A DNA stretch of 64,000 bases, from assembly GCF_965219715.1 (NCBI RefSeq), contig NZ_OZ244785.1:4154001-4218000 (forward strand), read 5' to 3'. The notes under the pieces were generated by a model, which saw nothing but the letters and a program-made list of their open reading frames with translations, was not told the DNA's origin and searched no databases. This DNA is from Bacterioplanoides sp965219715 (lineage in GTDB: Bacteria > Pseudomonadota > Gammaproteobacteria > Pseudomonadales > Oceanobacteraceae). Shown piece after piece: positions 7,572 to 15,091 of this stretch. A program made the position numbers and the translations under genes. Position 1 is the first letter of the stretch; each line of letters begins with the position of its first letter.

Positions 7572-8447
7572 CTATTTTTTGGCGTGTTCCAGAACAAACT
7601 CAGCAAAAGCACGATTGGCTTTACTGAGATAACCGTCGCGGCGCCAGGCTAATGCCAGATTCAGTTCAACCGGTTTGGAAAACGGTCGGGCGACCAGGCC
7701 GTCTTGTGGTTGAATAACCATTTCCAACAGTGTTGACGCTGCATAGCCGCGCTGAACAATAGCTTTGATTAATGCAATCAGGTTGGTTTCAAAACCAATT
7801 ACCGGTTGATATTGGCCATCGCTGGCGAGTTGGTCGACCAGTTTACGGTGAAAATAACCGGGCTTAAAAAGCACCAGTTCCTGACTAAAAAATTCGTCGT
7901 AACTGATGCTGCTTTTGCTCGCTAACGGATGATCTTCCGCCAGTATTACTTTCATTTGTTCGTGTAAAAAAACTTCGGCTTCCAGCTGCGGGCGAAGAAA
8001 AGCTTCGGCAACAACTGCCAGGTCAATATCGCCTTTTTCTAATAATTGTTGCAGTTCCCAAACGCCGCCTTCAATGACCTCCAATCGCAGGTTGGGGTAA
8101 CGTTCGCGAAACGCCATCAGTATTGGCGGAAAATAAAACGATCCCAGCATACCGGGAATGCCAACCCGGACTTCCCCTTTCTCCAGCCCCTTTAATTCCT
8201 GCATCTCAATTAATGCATCGTCCGTTGCCTGAACAATACGTCGGGCATGAGCCAGCAGTCGTCGTCCTTCATCTGTGAGGGTAATGCGCTCGTCATGACG
8301 GTGAAACAGGGTGAGCTGCAACTGCTCCTCCAGTTTTCGGATCAACATACTTAACGCCGGTTGGGCGATGTGCAGCTGTTCGCTGGCCCGGGTAAAGCTT
8401 CCGAGCTCAGCAATGGTGGCGAAATATTTCAGCTGTTTCAGATTCAT
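7572..8447 (-). CDS. LysR-family transcriptional regulator
   Basis: 291 residues. The N-terminal winged helix-turn-helix (MNLKQLKYFATIAELGSFTRA...LHIAQPALSMLIRKLEEQL) is followed by a periplasmic-binding-fold effector domain from about residue 90. It diverges from an MFS exporter gene with a perfect palindrome between them, the usual arrangement for a LysR regulator controlling its neighbour. The pairing resembles ynfL/ynfM of E. coli, where the partner is an uncharacterised efflux protein. The effector is unknown. Confidence 0.93.
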   Translation of the reverse strand: MNLKQLKYFATIAELGSFTRASEQLHIAQPALSMLIRKLEEQLQLTLFHRHDERITLTDEGRRLLAHARRIVQATDDALIEMQELKGLEKGEVRVGIPGMLGSFYFPPILMAFRERYPNLRLEVIEGGVWELQQLLEKGDIDLAVVAEAFLRPQLEAEVFLHEQMKVILAEDHPLASKSSISYDEFFSQELVLFKPGYFHRKLVDQLASDGQYQPVIGFETNLIALIKAIVQRGYAASTLLEMVIQPQDGLVARPFSKPVELNLALAWRRDGYLSKANRAFAEFVLEHAKK

Positions 8448-8462
8448 AAGAAAAGTATATGG

Positions 8463-8480
8463 ATATAGTGATTACTATAT
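8463..8480. promoter_or_regulatory. Palindromic candidate LysR operator
   Basis: ATATAGT-GATT-ACTATAT is a perfect 7-bp inverted repeat with a 4-base spacer, lying 16 bases upstream of the LysR start codon and 66 bases upstream of the MFS start. Its place between divergent genes suggests a regulator site; the sequence itself is AT-rich and could also contribute a -10 element. Confidence 0.45.
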
Positions 8481-8545
8481 ATTTAACTGATTCATTTGAG
8501 ATTGCTACCCTCGAACCGGTTTTAACTGTGGATAAAGAGGGCGTT

Positions 8546-9745
8546 ATGATCGAGGCAGGCAGTCGCCGCTATTGGCGTGCATCGATAGCACTTCTGATTG
8601 GATCTTTATTGGTATTTGCCAATCTGTACTTACCTCAGCCTTTGTTGCCGGTACTGGCACAGGATTTTGCGTTGAGCAGCGCCCAGGCGAGTCTGGCATT
8701 AAGTGTCAGTACGGCTGCGTTAACGCTGGCTTTGTTGATGATTGGGCCTTTATCGGATGCGGTTGGGCGTAAGTGGCTGATGATTGTCAGCATGGCTGGA
8801 ATCTGTGCCTCAACCGGCCTGGTCAGTCAGGCCGATAGTTTCACTGAGCTGCTGACATTACGGGCGATGACCGGGTTTTTCGCAGGGGCACTACCAGCTA
8901 TTGCGATGGCTTACATGGGGGAAGAAATGTCACCGGCAGCGCTGGCGGCCGCGGTTGGGCTCTACATCAGTGGCAACAGCTTAGGCGGTATCGGTGGACG
9001 ATTATTCGGAGGCCTGATTACGGACCTGTACGGGCTGGATGATACCTTTGCTCTGATGGCCTGCTTCAGCTTTGTGCTGTTGCTGCTGTTTATCTGGCTG
9101 CTACCTGAAAGTCGTCATTTTCAATCTCAACCGCAATCCCTTAACCGGATCATTGGCAACTACCTGAGTCATTGCCAGAATCCGCTGTTGTGGCCTGCTT
9201 ACCTGATCGGTGGGCTTAACTTTATGGTGTTTCTGAATCAGTACAGCTATATCACATTCCGATTGAGTGCCACGCCGTATGAGTTAGACAGTCGCTGGTT
9301 GGGACTGTTATTTCTCACCTATTTATCCGGTACTGCTGGGGCTGCGTATTCCGGCCGCTTATTAAGGCGCTGGTCTCCTCCGGCATTGATGGCGCTGGCC
9401 ATTCTGTTGTTTATGTTGGGGACATTGCTGACGCTGAGTTCTGAATTAGTGGTGGTTATCGCGGGATTATTACTCAACGCACTGGCATTTTTTTCCGCTC
9501 ACTCCGCCGCCAGCGGTTGGGTCAGTCGCTGCAGTGATCAACATCGTGCCAGTGCCGGCGCTTTGTACTTCGTCAGCTATTACTGCGGTGCCAGTGTTGG
9601 AGGCGCTTATCTGGGAATATTCTGGCAGCCGTTTGGCTGGAGTGGCGTGGTAATTGGCTCGTTGCTTGTGTTGTTACTAACGCTGATGCTGGCGTTGCAC
9701 CTGGCACAGCTGACAAAAAAGCCCGGAAAAATCCGGGCTTTCTGA
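8546..9745 (+). CDS. MFS transporter, YnfM/AraJ-like drug or metabolite exporter
   Basis: Inner-membrane protein of 399 residues with about 12 hydrophobic helices. The MFS signature in loop 2-3 is GPLSDAVGRKWLM, and helix 4-5 has LRAMTGFFAGALPAIAMAYMGEE, typical of the proton-antiport subfamily. The ATG at 8546 is preferred because AAAGAGGG lies just upstream; the frame opens at 8459, but that would include the divergent promoter and the palindrome. Likely controlled by the divergent LysR protein. The substrate cannot be told. The 3' end overlaps a bidirectional terminator. Confidence 0.92.
   Translation: MIEAGSRRYWRASIALLIGSLLVFANLYLPQPLLPVLAQDFALSSAQASLALSVSTAALTLALLMIGPLSDAVGRKWLMIVSMAGICASTGLVSQADSFTELLTLRAMTGFFAGALPAIAMAYMGEEMSPAALAAAVGLYISGNSLGGIGGRLFGGLITDLYGLDDTFALMACFSFVLLLLFIWLLPESRHFQSQPQSLNRIIGNYLSHCQNPLLWPAYLIGGLNFMVFLNQYSYITFRLSATPYELDSRWLGLLFLTYLSGTAGAAYSGRLLRRWSPPALMALAILLFMLGTLLTLSSELVVVIAGLLLNALAFFSAHSAASGWVSRCSDQHRASAGALYFVSYYCGASVGGAYLGIFWQPFGWSGVVIGSLLVLLLTLMLALHLAQLTKKPGKIRAF
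9715..9742. terminator. Bidirectional terminator between MFS and fadL genes
   Basis: GCCCGGA (9721-9727) pairs with TCCGGGC (9732-9738) around a 4-base loop. A-run on the left and T on the right let it serve both the MFS gene (whose last codons it overlaps) and the fadL-type gene on the minus strand. Confidence 0.8.
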
Positions 9746-9765
9746 ACGACTAAGGGCAACCAGAA

Positions 9766-11298
9766 TTACAGACGGTAATTCATCTGGAAGGACAGGCCCA
9801 GAGCGTTAACATCGTATTCGCCCTTCAGGTTGTCTTTGCCTTTTTGCTGGTCATTCAGGTCGTAGTTGTATTCATCAATCTTGGTTTTATCGATGAATAA
9901 ATACGCGATACCGGCGTCGAAGCTCCAGTGGTTATTCAGCGTGTAAGTTGCACCGGCTGTTAACCACTGGCGGTCATTATCCGGTACACGAGCGGTACGG
10001 TGTTCACTGTTAACCGGCGACTCATCAAAGGCGTAGCCGGTACGCAGCGTCCAGTCTTCGTTCAGCAGGTATTCGGCACCAACCGAGTAAGAAACGGTGT
10101 CGTTCCATTTTTCTACGATGTGGCCGATGTAGTTTTCACCCAGGCCCGCGATGTCATCAATAACGCCTTCATCGGTAGCAATTACGTCGAAGTACTTAAA
10201 TGAAGACCAGTCAGTCCAGGTGGCACCTGCCAGTAACTGCAGACGATCGTTAAAGTCGTGAGCAACACTGATAGTCGCAGAACGTGGACCGGTTAATGGT
10301 ACGCGGGAATCCTGCTTCTCAATTTTCCCGGTTGCTGGCTGACCTGCGGCATTCAGCGGTGTGGTGCTTGGAGAACCAGCGATGGCTGTGCGCAGTGCGT
10401 TCAGTTCGGTTTGTGCTGCGTCAGTATCGGCTGGCACAATTTTGTTGGAAGAAGCCGAGTAAGCCACGACACCTTCTGATTTCTCGAACTTCGATTTTCC
10501 TTCCAGTTCAAAGTCCACATCTGAGCGGTAAGCAAAACCCAGTGTGGTGCTTGGTGTAACGTCCCACATCAGACCGAAGTTCCAGCCGTAACCAATGTCG
10601 TCACCGGATACTTCAAACTTGTTCTCGTAACCTCGGTAGTCTTCCGGGTTAATCTGCTGGCCTGCTTGTGCCGCTTTGTAAGCGCCGGCTAATGGCACCA
10701 GATCCAGCTCTTTGCTTAACAGACCTTTGGCATAAACGATGTCGATACCCACACCAAACGAGAAGGTGTCGGTTACCTGGTATGAAAAGGTTGGCTGAAT
10801 GTCGATAGCCGACAGTTGTGTTTCATCGGCAAAACCACCGGCCAGTGAGCCCTGGTCGTAATTGGTTGAGGTGCCAAACGGAGCAAAAATACCCAGGCCA
10901 ACAGCTGCTTTGTCGTCGAGTTTATGAACGTAGTAGCCAAATGGAATCAGTTTATTGTCGAGGAAGTTACCACCGTCGTTGTAAACACCCGCTTCGCCAA
11001 ATGGTGTTTGGGCGGTTTTTGGCAGGTTGCTGCTCATGCCAGCACCGTCGATGCGCTCACCGCTGAATTCGCCGTCCAGGTTCAGATAAGTGAAACCGAA
11101 TGATGCCTGGGAGCGCTCAAGGCGGCTCATACCTGCCGGGTTAAAGAAGACAACAGAGGCATCTTTAGCGACAGCTGCACTGCCGGCAAATGCGCGGCCA
11201 GCACCACTGGCAGCCTGTTCATTGATTTTAAAACCGGATGCCATGCTTTGGGACGCAAGCATAACAGCCGCAGCCAATACTGAGCTTTGCTTCAACAT
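9766..11298 (-). CDS. fadL: FadL-family outer-membrane hydrophobic-compound channel
   Basis: A 510-residue beta-barrel protein that takes long-chain fatty acids or other hydrophobic molecules across the outer membrane. Signal peptide MLKQSSVLAAAVMLASQSMA, mature N-terminus SGFKINEQ followed by GRAFAGSAAVAKDASVVFFNPAGM, the FadL hatch domain with its NPA motif. The C-terminus ends LGLSFQMNYRL, a barrel-closing strand. The gene is monocistronic with a terminator downstream, and AAGGA lies 7 bases before the ATG. Whether the substrate is fatty acid or hydrocarbon cannot be told. The symbol is used in the family sense. Confidence 0.93.
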   Translation of the reverse strand: MLKQSSVLAAAVMLASQSMASGFKINEQAASGAGRAFAGSAAVAKDASVVFFNPAGMSRLERSQASFGFTYLNLDGEFSGERIDGAGMSSNLPKTAQTPFGEAGVYNDGGNFLDNKLIPFGYYVHKLDDKAAVGLGIFAPFGTSTNYDQGSLAGGFADETQLSAIDIQPTFSYQVTDTFSFGVGIDIVYAKGLLSKELDLVPLAGAYKAAQAGQQINPEDYRGYENKFEVSGDDIGYGWNFGLMWDVTPSTTLGFAYRSDVDFELEGKSKFEKSEGVVAYSASSNKIVPADTDAAQTELNALRTAIAGSPSTTPLNAAGQPATGKIEKQDSRVPLTGPRSATISVAHDFNDRLQLLAGATWTDWSSFKYFDVIATDEGVIDDIAGLGENYIGHIVEKWNDTVSYSVGAEYLLNEDWTLRTGYAFDESPVNSEHRTARVPDNDRQWLTAGATYTLNNHWSFDAGIAYLFIDKTKIDEYNYDLNDQQKGKDNLKGEYDVNALGLSFQMNYRL

Positions 11299-11713
11299 AA
11301 AGTGATCCTTGGGTATTTCTGTTTTTGTAATAAAAATGGCGTAGATGGAGCGCCAGGGTGGCGGATTATGTCAGGATGAATTACGCCAAAATGTAACTAA
11401 TTGTGTTTTTTGTGTAATTTATGGAATTACAAAGCTGAAATTAAGGCATGACTCGGGGGAGGGATTTTTCCATGGAAAACCAGATGTTTGGCTTGTCTGG
11501 GGAGTATCGGATGCCGGAAGAAAGGTATCGCTACCAAAAAGAGAAGAGGGCAGCGCAATCGACGGGAGAACAGGGTAACAGTCAGGAGGACAAGGAGGTA
11601 GGTAGCAGGCAGGTAAAAGGAGGTAGACAGTAGCAGGGCAGCTCAACTTGATAACCGCAAGTCACCCAGCCTGCGATGTGCCGACCAGGTGATGATGCGT
11701 CGAACGTAAGTGT
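11299..11713. other. Long intergenic stretch upstream of fadL, purine-rich in part
   Basis: 415 bases without a credible gene. The part nearest fadL is AT-rich and probably holds its promoter and operator. From about 11450 to 11640 the plus strand is unusually purine-rich with repeated GGAGG/AGGTAG motifs, giving open frames on both strands that have low-complexity translations (Pro/Cys-rich one way, Lys/Glu/Gln-rich the other). I do not call these genes. Confidence 0.6.
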
Positions 11714-12586
11714 TTATTCGGCTTCGATTCCGACAATCACCCAGCTTGAACCTTCAACTGCAGTGTCACGTTCCAGGTGCCAGGTATCAAAAATACCGTC
11801 TTCGGATTTCTCCAGCTCGTCTTTGCACAAACCGCGGAACAATACGCTGATTTCCGCCACCGAACCGTTTTGGTCGGCGCGTACAATTTCGGCATTTAAA
11901 TCGAGGATTTCAGTTTGTGGCGGCACCATCAGACGTTCGCGTTGTTGCTTCAGGCCAGCGAACAGTGGTGCAGATACGTATTCTTCGATGACTTCCAGCT
12001 TACCGTCGTTCCAGGCTTGCTGAACGGTGCGGTAATGTTCCAGTGCACCCTGAACAAAACCGTCGGCATCAAAACCCTGTGGCAGGTTGTAAGGCGATTC
12101 TTCCTGCGCTGGTGTTGAATCAAAAGCATGACCTGCTGCCGGAGAATCTTTTGGCATTTCAAAGCTTTGACGCTGCTGCGGTTGCTGGCCATAACCTGCT
12201 CCCTGAACCGCGGGCTGACGTTGGGCACCTGCCATTGAACGGAATATCTTGAGCGCAATAAAGGCCAGCAGGGCGAACAGAATAATGTCCATAAACTGGA
12301 TACCTTCAAATGCTCCGCTTCCTAACAAGGCTGCAAACAGACCGCCGGCCAACAAGCCACCGAGTAAACCACCCATCATGCCACCGCGTTTTTTCTGTGC
12401 AGCATTCTGGCCTTGCTGTTGCTGTTTTTGTGGCTCAGATTTTTTCTTAAAAAATGGCGTGGTTTTATGGCTCTTACCAAAACCGCCACCACCGCCAAAA
12501 CGTTTGGCGTGTGCTTCACCAGCAAAGGCAAAGATCAGACAAAAGGAAGTCAGAAAGGTCAGAAAGGCTTTCATCAAGGCATCCAT
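11714..12586 (-). CDS. Tim44-like domain protein
   Basis: A 290-residue exported or membrane-anchored protein. Signal-like N-terminus (MKAFLTFLTSFCLIFAFAGEAHA), then KRFGGGGGFGKSHKTTPFF, a Lys/Gln-rich stretch, GGMMGGLLGGLLAGGLFAALLG (glycine-rich), and a TM helix near residues 98-113 (FMDIILFALLAFIALKIF). The C-terminal Tim44 domain (about 170-288) begins FDADGFVQGALEHYRTVQQAWNDG and ends with a hydrophobic strand, SWVIVGIEAE. This matches the bacterial Tim44-like family widespread in proteobacteria; its role is not established here. The second ATG (12574) may be the real start because it begins the signal peptide with Met-Lys. Confidence 0.88.
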   Translation of the reverse strand: MDALMKAFLTFLTSFCLIFAFAGEAHAKRFGGGGGFGKSHKTTPFFKKKSEPQKQQQQGQNAAQKKRGGMMGGLLGGLLAGGLFAALLGSGAFEGIQFMDIILFALLAFIALKIFRSMAGAQRQPAVQGAGYGQQPQQRQSFEMPKDSPAAGHAFDSTPAQEESPYNLPQGFDADGFVQGALEHYRTVQQAWNDGKLEVIEEYVSAPLFAGLKQQRERLMVPPQTEILDLNAEIVRADQNGSVAEISVLFRGLCKDELEKSEDGIFDTWHLERDTAVEGSSWVIVGIEAE

Positions 12587-12612
12587 CGTTAGTGTTATTG
12601 ATGGAGGGAGTA

Positions 12613-12642
12613 TATCACTGCCTGATAACCCAGGCAGTGATA
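12613..12642. repeat. Perfect 12-bp inverted repeat
   Basis: TATCACTGCCTG-ATAACC-CAGGCAGTGATA lies 26 bases upstream of the Tim44-like gene and 39 bases downstream of the next minus-strand gene. There is no T-run, so it may be an intrinsic stop without U-tract or a regulator site for the Tim44-like gene. Confidence 0.6.
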
Positions 12643-12680
12643 CTTTTGCCAGAAGAAGCTGACGAAAAGAACTCGGTAAA

Positions 12681-13682
12681 TCAGGCTTCTTCGAGAGTCA
12701 GGTAAACCAGTGTCTGATTCACCAGCTGATAGGCAATTTCACCGAAGGTGAATGGCCCGGTCAGTGTTGAGGTTTTACGGCTCTCCAGTTCCCCATACAG
12801 GAAATTAAGAATGCAGTTAAACGACAAAGCGGCCTGGTCAGTTTGTTCCGTGGCAATGGCACTTTCCAGACTGGCAACGTAATCACCAACCGGGTTGGCG
12901 AAACGATAGCTCACGCCTTCAAATACCGGAGCGTATAAATCCACGGAATCGGAACCGGCTTCCTTAATCGACACGTTCACATTTACACCGTTGTAATCGG
13001 CTACCAGAGGCAGGCGGGTGTCGATGTTGTGTTCTTTCAGGTAGCTGGCCAGATTGGTTGGCTGACCATCGACTTCGCAGTTGTTAACGTTAAAGCCACT
13101 CTGCGGGAATTTGATTTCTGCACCACTACCCTGTTGGAACAAGTTCACAATATTAATATTGGCGAACTGATTTTCCGGCAGCGGCACATGCATCGCGATG
13201 CCTTTATCTTCCATCAGCATGCTGGCTGTACCAAAGCCAACTTTGGCGGTGGCGTCTGCTTCTGCCAGGTGAGAGCCAGCAATCCAGCCGACGACCGGAG
13301 TAAAGAACATATTCGGGAACGACGGCGCATTATCAGCATAATTAATATGGATATCGGAGCCCGCCGGTAAAATGGTAATGGTGAAACCATTGTCTGGTGC
13401 GTCACTGGCAATGTTTTCAATAGAATGCACATCGTAAGGTGTGATGCGTGGTGGGTTATTGCCGCTGACGCCTTCGATGGTATTGACGAACGCTTTGTTC
13501 TGGCTGACCTCGCCACCGTCTTCTCCCATAAAGTATGGGATGGTGCCTGCAATCCAGTTACCGCTTGGCAGTTGGGATAATACTTTTTCATCAGCAGCGA
13601 TTACCAGGTAATCACGTTGATTGATTCTTTCGATCAGGGTTTCCAGGTCCAATAACTCGGAACGGATACTAACTTTGCTCAT
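12681..13682 (-). CDS. Conserved protein of unknown function, 333 aa
   Basis: A soluble, acidic protein without signal peptide or TM helix. Segments that look conserved: SGNWIAGTIPYFMGEDGG near residue 40, DIHINYADNAPSFPNMFFTPVVGWIAG near 110-140, MHVPLPENQFANINIVNLFQ, TRLPLVADYNGVNVNVS and YAPVFEGVSYRFANPV. The pattern recalls a domain-of-unknown-function family (possibly the one numbered DUF6976; number from memory, unchecked) and, more loosely, FIST sensory proteins. It is the second gene of a two-gene unit, 15 bases after the 399-residue protein, and that unit diverges from the cNMP-domain aldehyde dehydrogenase. A role in sensing or regulation is a guess from context only. Confidence 0.72.
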   Translation of the reverse strand: MSKVSIRSELLDLETLIERINQRDYLVIAADEKVLSQLPSGNWIAGTIPYFMGEDGGEVSQNKAFVNTIEGVSGNNPPRITPYDVHSIENIASDAPDNGFTITILPAGSDIHINYADNAPSFPNMFFTPVVGWIAGSHLAEADATAKVGFGTASMLMEDKGIAMHVPLPENQFANINIVNLFQQGSGAEIKFPQSGFNVNNCEVDGQPTNLASYLKEHNIDTRLPLVADYNGVNVNVSIKEAGSDSVDLYAPVFEGVSYRFANPVGDYVASLESAIATEQTDQAALSFNCILNFLYGELESRKTSTLTGPFTFGEIAYQLVNQTLVYLTLEEA

Positions 13683-13697
13683 TACTTCTAAATCCTG

Positions 13698-14897
13698 TTA
13701 AACCGCCTGGCGTACCAGTTGGTTAATCTGTGCAACTTCCGTTTTCATTGTGCGTTGGTTTTCAACGAAGAACTGACGTAATTCTTCCGCACATTTTTCA
13801 TTGCTGATTTGGCCACGCTGGCTCTTAATCTTCACCAGCAATAAACTCAGGTTGATACGTTGTGTTTTAATGCTGACTTTATCGTCAAGAATGTCGAGCC
13901 AGATGCTGTGACGGGCATCGGGAATTTCGGCTCCACGGCTTTCCTGTTCCAGGCTCTGAGAAAGGCGTTTGATAGAAAGCAGTTCTGCTTTCAGATTCGC
14001 CATATTCTTTTTCAGATACTTCATCATATCGATAACGATTTCGCGCTTCTCTGAAAGCGGAAGGTCATCTTTATACAAATCTTTTAAGCGGGTGATGTAC
14101 AGGTTAAATGCCAGGTTTGATGAGATAATCGATACACTGCCATTAAGAATGCTTTCCCAAACCGGGTGATCGGGTTTAAGTGCTTTCTGACGGGACTGAG
14201 CTTGTGGCACAGAATCCGTCTTGGCACCGATTTGCTGATATTCCGACTTTAACCGTGCCTTATTCTTAATAAAGAATGCACGCAGTGTTGAAACCGATTC
14301 CTGTAATGATCCTTCACCTTTAAGCTCAGCCAGCTCGAGCTTATGCAATAACATACGTAAAGGGTTGGACTTGGTTTTAAGTGGAAATTCGCTTTTGATA
14401 ATACGAATCCAGATCGGATCAGTTTCCAGTGGTAATAAACTGCTTGCCTGATTGTCCAGTTTGGCACTTTCTGCCGACAGGATTATTTTCTTAACAATTT
14501 CTTCCTGGCTTCCTGTCAGTTCGGAAATCGTTTTCGGATCAAGCTTCTTTGAATGTCCTAATAATACTGAGTCACAAAGTTGGGCGGTATATTCTGAATC
14601 AGGTTTGCCTAAAAAGGCGGGGAAAACGGGAGTGGTTAACCGTTTGAAATTAGAGGATGTTGTTCTGAATTCTATCAGAGTTGCAAATCTTCCTAATTGA
14701 GTGTGCTTCCATCGATAAGTTTTTGCTGTTGGGTCATCTCTGAATCTTGACCTTATGGACAGCTTTGATTTGTTGTTTTCTTCATCAATTCTGATTAAAC
14801 AACTTTCCTTGTTTTCATCGATTCCTATTTCTTTGATGAAGAAAGGAGGATATATCCCTAATAGGTTTTCTACATCCTTTAAACGTAGTTTATCCAT
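13698..14897 (-). CDS. Unknown protein with three tandem helical repeats
   Basis: 399 residues, soluble, basic. The C-terminal two thirds consist of three diverged repeats of about 65-70 residues, beginning DPIWIRIIKSEF, HPVWESILNGSV and HSIWLDILDDKV. Each runs through a leucine-rich helix (LLHKLEL, LYITRLK, LLVKIKS) to an end like LRAFFIKNKARLKSEYQQI, MKYLKKNMANLKAELLSI and LRQFFVENQRTMKTEVAQI. The N-terminal domain (1-110) includes KTYRWKHTQLGRFATLIEF, faintly like the N-terminal region of ISL3-type transposases but without zinc cysteines; this resemblance is weak. First gene of the two-gene unit divergent from the aldehyde dehydrogenase fusion. Function unknown. Confidence 0.7.
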   Translation of the reverse strand: MDKLRLKDVENLLGIYPPFFIKEIGIDENKESCLIRIDEENNKSKLSIRSRFRDDPTAKTYRWKHTQLGRFATLIEFRTTSSNFKRLTTPVFPAFLGKPDSEYTAQLCDSVLLGHSKKLDPKTISELTGSQEEIVKKIILSAESAKLDNQASSLLPLETDPIWIRIIKSEFPLKTKSNPLRMLLHKLELAELKGEGSLQESVSTLRAFFIKNKARLKSEYQQIGAKTDSVPQAQSRQKALKPDHPVWESILNGSVSIISSNLAFNLYITRLKDLYKDDLPLSEKREIVIDMMKYLKKNMANLKAELLSIKRLSQSLEQESRGAEIPDARHSIWLDILDDKVSIKTQRINLSLLLVKIKSQRGQISNEKCAEELRQFFVENQRTMKTEVAQINQLVRQAV

Positions 14898-15091
14898 GTA
14901 TTTCTTCCGCTAAAAAAGTTTCCTGGTGAGCATTGAGTGAAATAAAACTGTATGAATTTTAAGCGTGTCACAAAGCTTTAAAAATTTGTAACTAGTTTCT
15001 TGTCAATAACATTCAATGTGTGTAAGCATGATAACGGTTCTCATCACAATAACCAACTATTTGATAAGCCAGACTATAAGGAAAGTAGTAA

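Noticed and set aside
11345..11646. Short open frames on both strands in the gap upstream of fadL
   Set aside because: Low-complexity translations from a purine-biased tract, no family resemblance, no consistent start signals.
12249..12662. Proline-rich plus-strand frame opposite the Tim44-like gene
   Set aside because: Antisense of the glycine/lysine-rich segment of the Tim44-like gene; composition is a shadow.
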